This document shows positions 54,329 through 63,545 of a stretch of DNA of 64,000 nucleotides, one piece after another (within the stretch, counting starts at the first letter, position 1; every line of letters begins with the position of its first letter). A program made the position numbers and the translations under genes. The notes under the pieces were generated by a model. That model ran no database searches, was not told where the DNA came from, and saw only the letters and a program-made list of their open reading frames with translations. Source of the DNA: UBA5536 sp964592595 (GTDB lineage: Bacteria; Bacteroidota; Bacteroidia; Bacteroidales; F082); NCBI GenBank assembly GCA_964592595.1, contig CAZQFH010000001.1:62001-126000 (forward strand), given 5' to 3'.

Positions 54329-55177
54329 ATGATCTCTTTTTTAAAACGTAAAATCATACTATCAATCAAATTGATTTGGTGCTTCTTTCTGACAGGAAAT
54401 AGTTTAAATGCCCAATTTTTTAATGTACCATTTACAATTCTCGATTCCGCAACTATTAAAGTAACATATACCCTTAATTGGAAAGAGGATACAAATAACC
54501 TGAAACAGGAGAGAAGTGAAAAAATGATTTTACTTGCAGGAGAAGATAAAAGAATGTTTATGGGTAAAAATTTCTATGAGTTATATATTATTGGACGTAA
54601 AGCAGAAAGTGAGGGCAAACTACAGTCTTTTTTTGATAGAAACGAAATGCAGAACTACAGCACTCGTTTTTCATATCGCATTTTAAAGAACTACCCAAAA
54701 GGATATTATACTTATTACGACAAAGTAATCCCTGATTATTTGCAATATTCTGAGTCATTTTCTGTTTTCAAATGGGAACTTTTGAATGAAACAGACAGTA
54801 TTAGAGAATATCCGGTACAAAAAGCACGCTGTATTTATGGAGGACGTGAATGGATTGCCTGGTACACCAGCAGCATTCCAATAAATGATGGCCCATATAA
54901 GTTTCAAGGCTTGCCCGGACTTATTGTCAAAATTCATGATTCAAAAGAACATTACACTTTCGAACTTGATGAAATAGAAAGATACGAAGAGTATCTTTAC
55001 GTTGAATTTGAAGACAGGGGATGGATAAACACAACTAGAGAAAATTTTCTCAAAGCAGAAAGAAGCCTAAAACTAGATATCGTAAATCGTGCAAAAGAAG
55101 CAGGAGCCAATACAGTTTCTCAGCAAAGGGCCTACCGGAATATGTTGAAGAAGAATAATCCGATAGAATTAGAGTAA
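54329..55177 (+). CDS. GLPGLI-family protein, copy 2
   Basis: The product has 282 residues with a signal sequence ending SLNAQ. It shares its whole plan with copies 1 and 3: aromatic start FFNVPF, the LNWKEDTNNL strand, the block C-IYGGREWIAWYT then INDGPYKFQGLPGLIVKIHD, and the end LKKNNPIELE. The gap to copy 1 is 43 bases and to copy 3 56 bases. It is much closer to copy 3 than to copy 1 (for example RVTF versus RENFLKAE near the end). Function unknown; periplasmic or outer-membrane location expected. Confidence 0.87.
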   Translation: MISFLKRKIILSIKLIWCFFLTGNSLNAQFFNVPFTILDSATIKVTYTLNWKEDTNNLKQERSEKMILLAGEDKRMFMGKNFYELYIIGRKAESEGKLQSFFDRNEMQNYSTRFSYRILKNYPKGYYTYYDKVIPDYLQYSESFSVFKWELLNETDSIREYPVQKARCIYGGREWIAWYTSSIPINDGPYKFQGLPGLIVKIHDSKEHYTFELDEIERYEEYLYVEFEDRGWINTTRENFLKAERSLKLDIVNRAKEAGANTVSQQRAYRNMLKKNNPIELE

Positions 55178-55233
55178 TTAAATAAGTGCTTTAAATAATT
55201 CATTTATACATAAACATAACATACATTCAAAAA

Positions 55234-56061
55234 ATGAACCGCTCTGTTTTAATCCCTTTGCTTTGGTGTTTAATTCTGCTCGGAAGTAATTTGAAAGCAC
55301 AGTATTTCGATTATCCTTATCAGGTATTAGACAGCTTCAATCTTAAAATTACTTATATCATTGAATGGAAAGAGGACACCAATAATCTGGAACGCATCAG
55401 AAGCGAAAAAATGATTTTGATGGTTGGAAATGAGATAAGTAAGTTTATGAGTAAAAATTTTTACGAATATAAAGTCATCGGACGTGAGGCCGAGAGAGAA
55501 GGACGATTGCAGGAATTTCGCGACAGAAATGAATACCAAAACTACCGAACCCGCTTTTCTTACCAAATATTAAAGAATTATCCCAAAGGAAGTTATTCTT
55601 ACTACAACAAAGTACTACCCGATTTCATGCAATATACAGAACCTTTTGAGGTATTTCAATGGGAGTTGTTGGACAAAACCGATAGTATAGGAGGTTATTC
55701 AGCTCAAAAAGCGCGTTGCAATTACGGCGGAAGAGAATGGATAGCCTGGTACACCAGCAACATACCAATTAATGATGGCCCCTACAAATTTCGGGGTTTA
55801 CCCGGATTGATTATTAAAATGTATGATAAAAAAGAACACTATGTATTTGAATTGGATGCCATAGAACGCTATGATAAATACTTTGACATCGAATTAGAAG
55901 AAAGGGAGTGGATCAAAACTACAAGAGAAAAATATCTTAAAGCTGAACAGAATTTCAGACACGATATCATGAGCCGTGCAAAAGAAGCCGGGGCCAATGC
56001 AGTATCACAGCAGAGAGCTTACCGGAATATGTTAAAGAAGAATAATCCGATAGAATTTTAA
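55234..56061 (+). CDS. GLPGLI-family protein, copy 3
   Basis: The product has 275 residues with signal MNRSVLIPLLWCLILLGSNLKAQ. The block KARCNYGGREWIAWYT, then INDGPYKFRGLPGLIIKMYD, and the ending MLKKNNPIEF closely repeat copy 2. Only 11 bases separate it from the receptor-like gene, so it is surely co-transcribed with it. The conserved Cys before YGGR in all three copies is a candidate for a functional thiol or a disulfide. Function unknown. Confidence 0.87.
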   Translation: MNRSVLIPLLWCLILLGSNLKAQYFDYPYQVLDSFNLKITYIIEWKEDTNNLERIRSEKMILMVGNEISKFMSKNFYEYKVIGREAEREGRLQEFRDRNEYQNYRTRFSYQILKNYPKGSYSYYNKVLPDFMQYTEPFEVFQWELLDKTDSIGGYSAQKARCNYGGREWIAWYTSNIPINDGPYKFRGLPGLIIKMYDKKEHYVFELDAIERYDKYFDIELEEREWIKTTREKYLKAEQNFRHDIMSRAKEAGANAVSQQRAYRNMLKKNNPIEF

Positions 56062-56072
56062 GCACTAACAAA

Positions 56073-58718
56073 ATGCGAAAATGGATTGTAATTGGTTTCT
56101 CCCTTGCTTTAGTTGCTTTCCGGCTACAATCATTTTCGCAAACGCTAATATCCGGTCAAATAACCGACACTTTAAACAATCCGCTCAGGGATATCAATGT
56201 GATGGTTTATCCAAAGCATAGCGGTATTTTAAAAGCATACGCCATTACCGACCAATATGGTAGGTATGCGGTTGAGGTAAGTTTGGAAACCGACAGCCTC
56301 GATCTGCTGCTGAGCTCGATTCACTTTAAACGCATTAAACTTACGATACCCAATCAAACCCAAAAAATTGATTTTGCCTTAAAACCCGATACCAAATTAC
56401 TGGAAACCATTACAGTAAAGGCAAATCCTATCGACAAAAAAGGCGATACGATAAGCTATTTAATTGAGCAATTCAAAGGACGTGAAGACCAAACCATCGA
56501 AGATGTGCTCAAGAAACTGCCAGGTATTGAAGTAGAAGAAAGCGGAAAAATACGCTATCAGGGCTTACCTATCAACAAATTTTATGTGGAAGGGCTGGAT
56601 CTGACAGATGGCCGTTATGCAATGATCAGCAGCAATTTGCCACACGAATCAGTATCAACGGTTGAAGTTTTCGAAAAACATCAGCCCATCCGCATACTCG
56701 AAGATCGCGTATATTCGCAGCAAGCGGCCCTCAATATCAAACTGAAAAATAAAACCGCTTATACCGGAAGTGGCAAAGTTGGCTCAGGTTTTGATCCCTG
56801 GCTTTGGGATGTGAAATTTACTCCCATGCTTCTTAGCAACAAAATGCAGCTGCTGGCTTCGTATCAGTCCAACAATACCGGTGATGATGTTTCGAGGCAG
56901 ATTGCCAGCCTTGCTCCTTTAAATAGAGCGGTTTTCCCTTTCCATCCTTCTGAAACGATAAGTCTGTTCGATTTGTCCGAATTAGAGCAATATGCCGGCC
57001 TGGATACCAAAAGATACCTCGACAACCAGATTCATCTTTCCAACATAAACGTTTTAGTTCCGCTTAAAAAAGACTTGGAACTTCGCGCAACGGTTTTTTA
57101 TGTAAATGATCTGCGCAGAAACCAAAGTTTTGAAGACAGAACCTACTATTTACCGGAAGACACCATTCGCCTTTTTCAGGATTATAAACGAAAACAGACC
57201 AACAGCTACTGGCATGGCAGCTTTGATTTGAATCGCAATACAAGTAAAAATTATCTCAAAAACAAGACATCCTTCACCCTTCAAAAAGAAGACTATCACG
57301 ATAGAATTTTAAGTGAAATTGATACGATAAATCAATATGCTACAACACCTTACAACAGTTTTTCGAATACTTTAAACTCCATTTTTAAGTCCGGAAAAAA
57401 CCTGATAGAATTTCAATCCCTGATACAATATGATCAAGGCCCTCAGGAACTTTCTGTTGCACCCGGACCGTTTGAAACGATTATCAATAGCAACGCATTC
57501 TACGATACGGCTTTTCAATCTGCCACGCTCCGGCGTTTTTATGCTGACCATTATGTGGGCAGCAATTATAAATGGAAGCATTGGGTTTTTTCAATTAGGT
57601 TTGGTTTTGCCGTTCGGCTGCAAACACTCCAATCCAAGTTGGAAATCAATAGTAATGGTGAACAGATGGAAGCAGGAGATTCTTTCCAAAACCAACTAGA
57701 CGTACGACAATATCAAATTTATACTATTCCGGCTTTACAATATAAATTCAAAAGACTTCGAATTTCTGTTGATTGGCCATTGAATATGCAACAGTTTACG
57801 ATCCAGGATGCCCAATTCGATGCTTTAAAAAGCGTTTCAAAACTTTTACAGGCTCCCAAACTGAGCATGAACTATAATTTTGGAGGCTTCTGGGATGTGA
57901 ATACCTCCTGGTATTATTTGCAAAGGTTAAGCGATCCGGACAATTTCTATTTTGCTTATATGTTGAAGAATTATCGGGAAGTGAAAAAAACGGAGGCGTT
58001 TTTTCAGCAAACCAATCAACAGATTGCATCGGCATCTCTGTCTTATCGCAACGCCATAACAGCTTTTTTTAATACGCTTTCGTATGTTTTTGTTCAGCGA
58101 CAAATGAATCTGACTTACAGCACTCAACTGCAAGAAAACGGTTCATTGATCATAACAGCTCTCGAATTGCCAAACAAAACTCAAACCCACAATCTTCAAT
58201 TCAGATCCAGCAAATATATCCACGCTTTAAGATCATCACTTAGTTTGAATACTTCTTTTATGCTAAACAATGGGAAAACCTTTGTAAATAACGAATCGTT
58301 TGATGCAGTGACGATGCAATACAGCCTGATACCCGAAATATATTACCAGACTACAACCTGGCTGAACTTCAACTACAAAATTCATCACAATGTGATGAGC
58401 TCCTATATAAGCGGTGACTTGAGAAACCAAATTCGGATGAACCGGCATTATTTTTCGATCAATCTGTTCCCAAGTGATCGGCATATGTTGAATTTCAACC
58501 TTGAATATTTCAGGTTTGAAAATTCAGACTACAATTTTGTTGATATGATGTACCGTTATTCCTTTCCAAAGTCTCGTTTCAAACTGGAAGCACGTTGGAA
58601 TAACATCTTGAACAGCAACAATTTTCTTACGCAGTACAACTATCAATTTACGGTTTTAAGTACACTACAAAATCTACGCCCTTCACAGTTTCTGGTTAGT
58701 TTGAGGTTTTCTTTCTAA
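56073..58718 (+). CDS. TonB-dependent-receptor-like outer-membrane protein
   Basis: The 881-residue protein has a signal peptide (ending SFSQ), a carboxypeptidase-regulatory-like domain (about 25-105; ISGQITDTLNNPLRDINVMVY), a plug domain (about 110-225; ETITVKANPI, IEDVLKKLPGIEVEESGKIRYQGLPINKFYVEGLDL) and a long beta barrel ending in a Phe-rich strand (FLVSLRFSF). No clear TonB box is visible before the plug. Proteins of this layout take up or possibly release ligands through the outer membrane. It is last in the peptide-GLPGLI operon, which suggests the ligand is connected with them. Confidence 0.88.
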   Translation: MRKWIVIGFSLALVAFRLQSFSQTLISGQITDTLNNPLRDINVMVYPKHSGILKAYAITDQYGRYAVEVSLETDSLDLLLSSIHFKRIKLTIPNQTQKIDFALKPDTKLLETITVKANPIDKKGDTISYLIEQFKGREDQTIEDVLKKLPGIEVEESGKIRYQGLPINKFYVEGLDLTDGRYAMISSNLPHESVSTVEVFEKHQPIRILEDRVYSQQAALNIKLKNKTAYTGSGKVGSGFDPWLWDVKFTPMLLSNKMQLLASYQSNNTGDDVSRQIASLAPLNRAVFPFHPSETISLFDLSELEQYAGLDTKRYLDNQIHLSNINVLVPLKKDLELRATVFYVNDLRRNQSFEDRTYYLPEDTIRLFQDYKRKQTNSYWHGSFDLNRNTSKNYLKNKTSFTLQKEDYHDRILSEIDTINQYATTPYNSFSNTLNSIFKSGKNLIEFQSLIQYDQGPQELSVAPGPFETIINSNAFYDTAFQSATLRRFYADHYVGSNYKWKHWVFSIRFGFAVRLQTLQSKLEINSNGEQMEAGDSFQNQLDVRQYQIYTIPALQYKFKRLRISVDWPLNMQQFTIQDAQFDALKSVSKLLQAPKLSMNYNFGGFWDVNTSWYYLQRLSDPDNFYFAYMLKNYREVKKTEAFFQQTNQQIASASLSYRNAITAFFNTLSYVFVQRQMNLTYSTQLQENGSLIITALELPNKTQTHNLQFRSSKYIHALRSSLSLNTSFMLNNGKTFVNNESFDAVTMQYSLIPEIYYQTTTWLNFNYKIHHNVMSSYISGDLRNQIRMNRHYFSINLFPSDRHMLNFNLEYFRFENSDYNFVDMMYRYSFPKSRFKLEARWNNILNSNNFLTQYNYQFTVLSTLQNLRPSQFLVSLRFSF

Positions 58719-58790
58719 AAAATGGATCATAGTAATCTACTGAAATACAGTAACTAAAGAACTATCTATTAAAAAGAAGTAAAAATATTT

Positions 58791-58816
58791 TAGTACTAAG
58801 TATTGCATAGTACTAA
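58791..58816 (+). promoter_or_regulatory. Repeated TAGTACTAA, candidate operator of the PadR gene
   Basis: Two identical copies of TAGTACTAA lie at 58791-58799 and 58808-58816 (start to start 17 bases); each contains the palindrome TAGTACTA. They flank the -33-like ATTG at 58802-58805, so a bound regulator would block the promoter. PadR regulators often repress their own genes; autoregulation here is inference. Confidence 0.55.
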
Positions 58817-58833
58817 AAGACGTTTTATCTTTG
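58802..58833 (+). promoter_or_regulatory. Promoter of the PadR gene
   Basis: TATCTTTG (58826-58833) is a perfect -7 box; ATTG (58802-58805) stands 20 bases upstream, near the -33 consensus. Transcription would start close to the ATG at 58838, giving a leaderless or nearly leaderless mRNA. Confidence 0.55.
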
Positions 58834-58837
58834 CCGC

Positions 58838-59170
58838 ATGAAAACCGAGAAAAATATTTCACAAATGCGCAAAGGGGTGCTCGAACTGTGCATCCTTTCG
58901 ATCATCGGCAAGCGACATGAGGTGTATGCTTCCGATATCCTGCGCGAGCTCAAGCAGGCGCGACTGATCGTGGTAGAGGGTACCTTGTATCCCCTGCTCA
59001 CCAGGCTCAAAAACGACGAACTCCTAAGTTACCGCTGGGAAGAATCCAAATCGGGTCCGCCCCGCAAGTACTATCAGCTAACGGAGACTGGCCGCGAGCT
59101 CCTACTTTCGCTTAAAACCGGATGGCACGAACTTGTTGCCGCCGTTGAACAGCTTATTAAAACATCATAG
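58838..59170 (+). CDS. PadR-family transcriptional regulator
   Basis: The 110-residue DNA-binding protein has the family start QMRKGVLELCILSIIG, a winged helix (LKQARLIVVEGTLYPLLTRLKNDELL with the beta-wing SGPPRKYYQLT) and a short C-terminal dimer helix. Members repress efflux or stress genes and release DNA on binding a small hydrophobic ligand. It heads an operon with the PspC protein, 22 bases downstream. The promoter is flanked by two TAGTACTAA repeats, so it may control this operon. Confidence 0.95.
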   Translation: MKTEKNISQMRKGVLELCILSIIGKRHEVYASDILRELKQARLIVVEGTLYPLLTRLKNDELLSYRWEESKSGPPRKYYQLTETGRELLLSLKTGWHELVAAVEQLIKTS

Positions 59171-59192
59171 AAAACTAAAAACCTTTAACATA

Positions 59193-60776
59193 ATGAAAAA
59201 GACATTAACAATTAATCTGAGTGGCCTGATCTTCCATATTGACGAAGATGCTTATGAACTTTTGCAGGCCTATCTTGAAAAATTGAAACAGCATTTTTCG
59301 GGAATCGAAGGGCAGGAAGAAATTGTTACCGACATCGAAACCCGCATGGCCGAACTGTTGCAGGAACGACTGGGCAGCGAAAAACAAGTGGTAAGCATCG
59401 CTGATGCCGAATTTGTGATTGATCAGCTTGGACAACCTTTTGAGATGGATGATGAAAATACAACAAACAAAACTGCCGGACAAACATTTCACAGGACATC
59501 CCGTCGCCTTTTCCGCGATCCTGATCACAGCAAGATTGCCGGCGTGGCAGCCGGTCTGGCAGCCTGGGCAGGCATTGATGTGGTGTGGGTAAGGCTTATT
59601 TTTATCTTGTCGTTATTTGCTTCCGGTGCAGGTTTGCTTATTTATATTGTACTCTGGATTGTTTTGCCGGAGGCCATCACCCATGCCGAAAAACTGGAAA
59701 TGCGTGGCGACCCTGTTAACATTTCCAATATTGAAAAGTCGGTGCGTAAAGAAATGAATGAGGTATCCGAAAGGATTGGTAAAGCCGCCAAAGATGCTAC
59801 TGAGACAATCAGAAATAAAGCGCCTCAAAGTCGCAGTGCAATTGACCGTTTTTTTGGAGCAATGGGTAGTGTTATAGCTGCACTTTTTAAGGTTGTCGGA
59901 GTGTTAATTGGTGTGTTTTTGATTTTTTTAGGATTGAGTTTGATCACCGGTTTTTTTGCAAGTCTTGTAGGTCTTGAGACCATGGGCTCGTTTTTTGAGT
60001 CAGAGGGTTTTAGCCTGTCACCAATTTTGCTGGGTGACTTGTTTTTCGGCCGCGAATCACTTGCCAGTCTGGCGGCTCTCAGTATTGGTTTGATCTTGTT
60101 TATTCCTTTGATGCTGATTGTTTATGCTGGTCTGAAACTGGTGTCGGCAGGTCGTTTTCGTGTTGCAAATTTCACGCTTATCAGTGTAACAGTTTGGTTT
60201 GCTTCATGGATTGTAGCCCTTGGACTGGGAATTGGCACTGCATTTGATTTTCGACACGAATCAAGAGAGGAGTTTAGTGTTGATCAAGCTGACCCATCTG
60301 CTCAATCGCTTGTGATTACGACTGATTTTACTCAATTGAATACCTTTAACAAAGAATTTCTGATGGTGGATGATGAGCTGCTTTTGTTTTATGATCAGGA
60401 TAGGGGAGAAGTATTAACATTTCCACAACTTCATTTTAAGCAGTCGAAAGATTCATTGGTGCATATCAGGTTGAGGACTACTGCACGAGGAGGAAATCTG
60501 GCCGAAGCCGAACAGCGCCGCATGAATATCAAATATGAGCCCGAGCTTACGGATTCGAGCTTGCATCTACCTATGCTTTACCGTTTTCCGGAAGAGGATT
60601 TATTAAGGGTGCAGGAATTAACCGTTTACGTGGAAATTCCTGAAGGACGGAAGCTAACCTTCGATGACAAACTATATCATGAAGACCTTCCCTATAATCG
60701 CAATTATCGTTATTTTAAGCGCTACGTAGGAAAAAGCTGGATGATGACAAAACAGGGTTTAACCGAGGTGAAATAA
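59193..60776 (+). CDS. PspC-domain membrane protein
   Basis: I start at the ATG at 59193 (MKKTLTINLSG); a frame open from 59133 would overlap the padR gene. The 527-residue protein has an N-terminal cytoplasmic region (1-90), a PspC domain (about 105-165; RRLFRDPDHSKIAGVAAGLAAWAGIDVVWVR) with one membrane helix, a basic-acidic linker, three more membrane helices (about 235-260, 290-315, 325-350) and a periplasmic beta-rich tail. PspC proteins sense membrane stress in E. coli; here the partners are not near. It is 22 bases after padR and is probably controlled by it. Confidence 0.9.
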   Translation: MKKTLTINLSGLIFHIDEDAYELLQAYLEKLKQHFSGIEGQEEIVTDIETRMAELLQERLGSEKQVVSIADAEFVIDQLGQPFEMDDENTTNKTAGQTFHRTSRRLFRDPDHSKIAGVAAGLAAWAGIDVVWVRLIFILSLFASGAGLLIYIVLWIVLPEAITHAEKLEMRGDPVNISNIEKSVRKEMNEVSERIGKAAKDATETIRNKAPQSRSAIDRFFGAMGSVIAALFKVVGVLIGVFLIFLGLSLITGFFASLVGLETMGSFFESEGFSLSPILLGDLFFGRESLASLAALSIGLILFIPLMLIVYAGLKLVSAGRFRVANFTLISVTVWFASWIVALGLGIGTAFDFRHESREEFSVDQADPSAQSLVITTDFTQLNTFNKEFLMVDDELLLFYDQDRGEVLTFPQLHFKQSKDSLVHIRLRTTARGGNLAEAEQRRMNIKYEPELTDSSLHLPMLYRFPEEDLLRVQELTVYVEIPEGRKLTFDDKLYHEDLPYNRNYRYFKRYVGKSWMMTKQGLTEVK

Positions 60777-60782
60777 GATTTG

Positions 60783-60790
60783 TATCTTTG
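60783..60790 (+). promoter_or_regulatory. -7 box of the GNAT-hydrolase gene
   Basis: TATCTTTG is a perfect TAnnTTTG match; a TTTA at 60758-60761, 21 bases upstream, is close to the -33 box. The predicted leader is about 22 bases. Confidence 0.5.
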
Positions 60791-60819
60791 CACAAGATCG
60801 AATATTTCACTCAAATTTT

Positions 60820-62361
60820 ATGGATAAGAACCTGAAGATAGAAATTCGCAATTTACGTATAGAAGATTATCGTGATTTAAAAAGTTCAATGATAGAGGCT
60901 TATGCCGATTGGGAGGATTCTCATTGGACAGAAGAACATATAAGCAAACTGCTCGAAATCTTCCCCAAGGGACAAATTGGAGCTTTCGTAAATGGAAAAG
61001 TGGCTGGTAGTGCGCTTTCGTTGATTGTGGACTACAGTAAGTATGGTGACGATCATACTTACGAGCAAATTACTGCAAATACTACATTTACAACCCACGA
61101 CAAAGATGGTGATGTATTATACGGCATAGACGTTTTCGTTCATCCAAACTATCGCAATCTCAGGCTTGGCAGGCGCTTGTATGATGCACGCAAGGAGCTT
61201 TGCGAGCAGCTGAATCTGCGGGCTATCATCGCCGGCGGGCGCATCCCTAATTACAGTAAAGTTTCGGATCTAATAAGCCCGAAGGAATATCTTGACAAGG
61301 TGAAACGCCGCGAGCTTTATGATCCAACGTTGAGTTTTCAGCTGGCCAATGATTTTCATGTAAAGAAGATTCTCAAAGGCTATATGTCGGGCGATCAGTC
61401 GTCGCTTGAATTTGCAACACTACTCGAATGGCTCAATATTTATTATGAAGATAAAAAATCGCTCATCAAAGCGCCTAAACCCATCGTAAGGCTTGGCTTG
61501 GTGCAATGGCAGATGCGGCAATTTGTAAATATTGAAAGCCTTTTTGAGCAAATGGAATTTTTTGTTGATGCTGTGAGCGATTATCAGAGCAATTTCGCAC
61601 TTTTCCCGGAGCTGTTCAATGCCCCGCTGATGGCGGCCTACAATCATTTGTCGGAAGCCGAAGCCATGCGCAAGCTCGCTGAATATACCGAGCCGCTGCA
61701 TCAACGTTTTATGGAGTTTGCAGTGAGTTATAATATCAATATCATTACGGGCAGCATGCCCTTGGTGGAGAACGACAAACTGTATAATGTTGGTTTTTTA
61801 TGCCGGCGCGATGGCACCTGGGAGCGTTATGAAAAGCTTCATATTACGCCTACTGAGTCTTCGGCCTGGGGTATGCAGGGAGGCGATCAGGTAAAAGTTT
61901 TTGATACCGACAGCGGCAAAATTGGCGTATTAATTTGTTATGATGTTGAATTTCCGGAATTATCCAGGTTGCTTGCTGATCAGGGCATGCAGTTGCTTTT
62001 TGTGCCTTTTTTAACGGATACTCAAAACGGTTATATCCGTGTGCGAAACTGTGCCATGGCGCGAGCCATCGAAAATGAGTGTTATGTTGCTATTGCTGGC
62101 AGTGTTGGCAACCTTCCTAAAGTGAATAATATGGATATTCAGTTTGCACAGTCGGCGGTGTTTACTCCCTCTGATTTTGCTTTTCCAACAAATGGAATCA
62201 AAGCAGAAGCCACACCCAATAGCGAAATGACTTTAATTGTGGATATTGATCTGGATTTGCTCAAGGAGTTGCATAGCTTTGGATCGGTGAGGAATTTAAC
62301 CGACAGACGACATGATTTATATGAGTTGAAGAATATTAAAAATCCTGAGAATGAGCGCTAA
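60820..62361 (+). CDS. Fusion of GNAT acetyltransferase and carbon-nitrogen hydrolase
   Basis: The 513-residue protein has an N-terminal GNAT domain (about 1-215; acetyl-CoA loop in NYRNLRLGRRLYDARKELC) and a C-terminal nitrilase-family amidase (about 225-495) with the catalytic Glu-Lys-Cys triad E264 (LFPELFN), K339 (YEKLHIT) and C373 (LICYDVEFPEL), and NCAMARAIENECY. Fusions of this type are common in Bacteroidota; the substrates, probably an amide and an amine, are unknown. No signal peptide. It has its own -7 box and is followed by convergent genes. Confidence 0.93.
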   Translation: MDKNLKIEIRNLRIEDYRDLKSSMIEAYADWEDSHWTEEHISKLLEIFPKGQIGAFVNGKVAGSALSLIVDYSKYGDDHTYEQITANTTFTTHDKDGDVLYGIDVFVHPNYRNLRLGRRLYDARKELCEQLNLRAIIAGGRIPNYSKVSDLISPKEYLDKVKRRELYDPTLSFQLANDFHVKKILKGYMSGDQSSLEFATLLEWLNIYYEDKKSLIKAPKPIVRLGLVQWQMRQFVNIESLFEQMEFFVDAVSDYQSNFALFPELFNAPLMAAYNHLSEAEAMRKLAEYTEPLHQRFMEFAVSYNINIITGSMPLVENDKLYNVGFLCRRDGTWERYEKLHITPTESSAWGMQGGDQVKVFDTDSGKIGVLICYDVEFPELSRLLADQGMQLLFVPFLTDTQNGYIRVRNCAMARAIENECYVAIAGSVGNLPKVNNMDIQFAQSAVFTPSDFAFPTNGIKAEATPNSEMTLIVDIDLDLLKELHSFGSVRNLTDRRHDLYELKNIKNPENER

Positions 62362-62380
62362 ATCATTATTGATCAAATAA

Positions 62381-63013
62381 TTAAAAAGTAAACCTGTGAA
62401 TGCCGGTTGGGTGATCAGTATTGATGATTTCGAGAATCTGTTCGTAATCCTTTTCTGAATGTACAAAATCCAGTTCGTTGGTATCCAAGATTAAAATGCG
62501 CATATCTGGTTGTTGCCGGATGTAATCGAAATAGCCGGCCTGAATTTTTTCGAGGTATTCGTTTTTTATTTGCTGTTCATAAGAACGTCCGCGCAGGCGG
62601 ATATTATGTTGTAGGCGATCAACATCGAGATAGAGATAGACGAAAAGATCCGGTTTAGGCAGGCTTACGCTGATAAAATTAAAAAAACGCGTAAACAGAG
62701 CCAGTTCGTCTTTTGGTAAGGTGTTTTGTGCAAAGATGAGTGATTTCGGAAAGAAATAATCAGCAATAATAAAATCACTGAATAAATCGGGACTGCTTAG
62801 CTGCTCCTTTAATTGTTGAAAGCGCGAGGCCATAAAGGACATCTCCAGCGGAAAGGCATACTTTTCCTGATCTTCGTAAAACTTAGGCAAAAAGGCATTG
62901 TCTTCAAATTGCTCTAAAATCAGTTTGCCATTGTGTTGCCCGGCAATGCGATTTGCCAGGGAGGTTTTTCCTGCTCCAATAGTGCCTTCGATGGTGATAA
63001 AATTGTAACGCAT
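62381..63013 (-). CDS. Deoxynucleoside kinase
   Basis: The 210-residue enzyme phosphorylates deoxynucleosides for salvage. P-loop GTIGAGKT is at residues 10-17, followed by the substrate-binding QFEDNAFLPKFYED and MEMSFMASRFQQL-like segments, the LYLDVDRLQHNIRLRGRSYEQQI lid region and DTNELDF. This fits the deoxyadenosine/deoxyguanosine kinase group; exact specificity is not decided. The 28-base gap to folK suggests one operon with folK and the glucosaminidase. Confidence 0.93.
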   Translation of the reverse strand: MRYNFITIEGTIGAGKTSLANRIAGQHNGKLILEQFEDNAFLPKFYEDQEKYAFPLEMSFMASRFQQLKEQLSSPDLFSDFIIADYFFPKSLIFAQNTLPKDELALFTRFFNFISVSLPKPDLFVYLYLDVDRLQHNIRLRGRSYEQQIKNEYLEKIQAGYFDYIRQQPDMRILILDTNELDFVHSEKDYEQILEIINTDHPTGIHRFTF

Positions 63014-63041
63014 TTCGGCGGCAAAGGTACAGGGTTTTTGC

Positions 63042-63545
63042 CTAAATCTGATCAGGAATTAGCCTTCGTACTACCGAATTATCTTCGAGTTGTGCCAGCA
63101 GTTGCTGTTGTGTTTTTTTTAGGATTGGATGCTCAAAATCGGCTGCTATCTCATTCAGCGGCAATAACGTAAACCGACGCAAGTGTAATCTTGGATGAGG
63201 AATTTCGAGGTCTGGTGTTCGCAGAATTTGTTGGCCAAAATACAAAACATCAAGGTCGATAAAACGTGAGCTGTATTGCTGATGGGTTCTGGTTCTGCCC
63301 ATTTGTTTTTCGATCAAAAGCAGGCTGGTAAGTAATTCTCTGGGGTTTAACTCACTTTCGATCCGGATAACCTGATTAAGAAACCAGTCATCGGAGTCGA
63401 AACCCCAAGGCGCTGTTTCGTACAGTGACGATCTTTGTAAAATTTTACCACAATTTTGAGCAATTTCCGAAACGGCTTTACGGAGTAAAATTTCGCGCTC
63501 ACCCATATTGGAGCCCAGCAGCAAATAAATTTGATTTTCAATCAT
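63042..63545 (-). CDS. folK: Hydroxymethyldihydropterin pyrophosphokinase
   Basis: Makes the pyrophosphate ester used for dihydropteroate in folate synthesis. The 167 residues show the ATP-binding start LLLGSNMGEREILL, the substrate region SSLYETAPWGFDSDDWFLNQVI, and the signature RFIDLDVLYFG. The start overlaps the glucosaminidase stop by one base (TAATG). The pairing with a deoxynucleoside kinase downstream is common in Bacteroidota. The pterin may also serve aromatic hydroxylases, but that link is inference. Confidence 0.95.
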   Translation of the reverse strand: MIENQIYLLLGSNMGEREILLRKAVSEIAQNCGKILQRSSLYETAPWGFDSDDWFLNQVIRIESELNPRELLTSLLLIEKQMGRTRTHQQYSSRFIDLDVLYFGQQILRTPDLEIPHPRLHLRRFTLLPLNEIAADFEHPILKKTQQQLLAQLEDNSVVRRLIPDQI

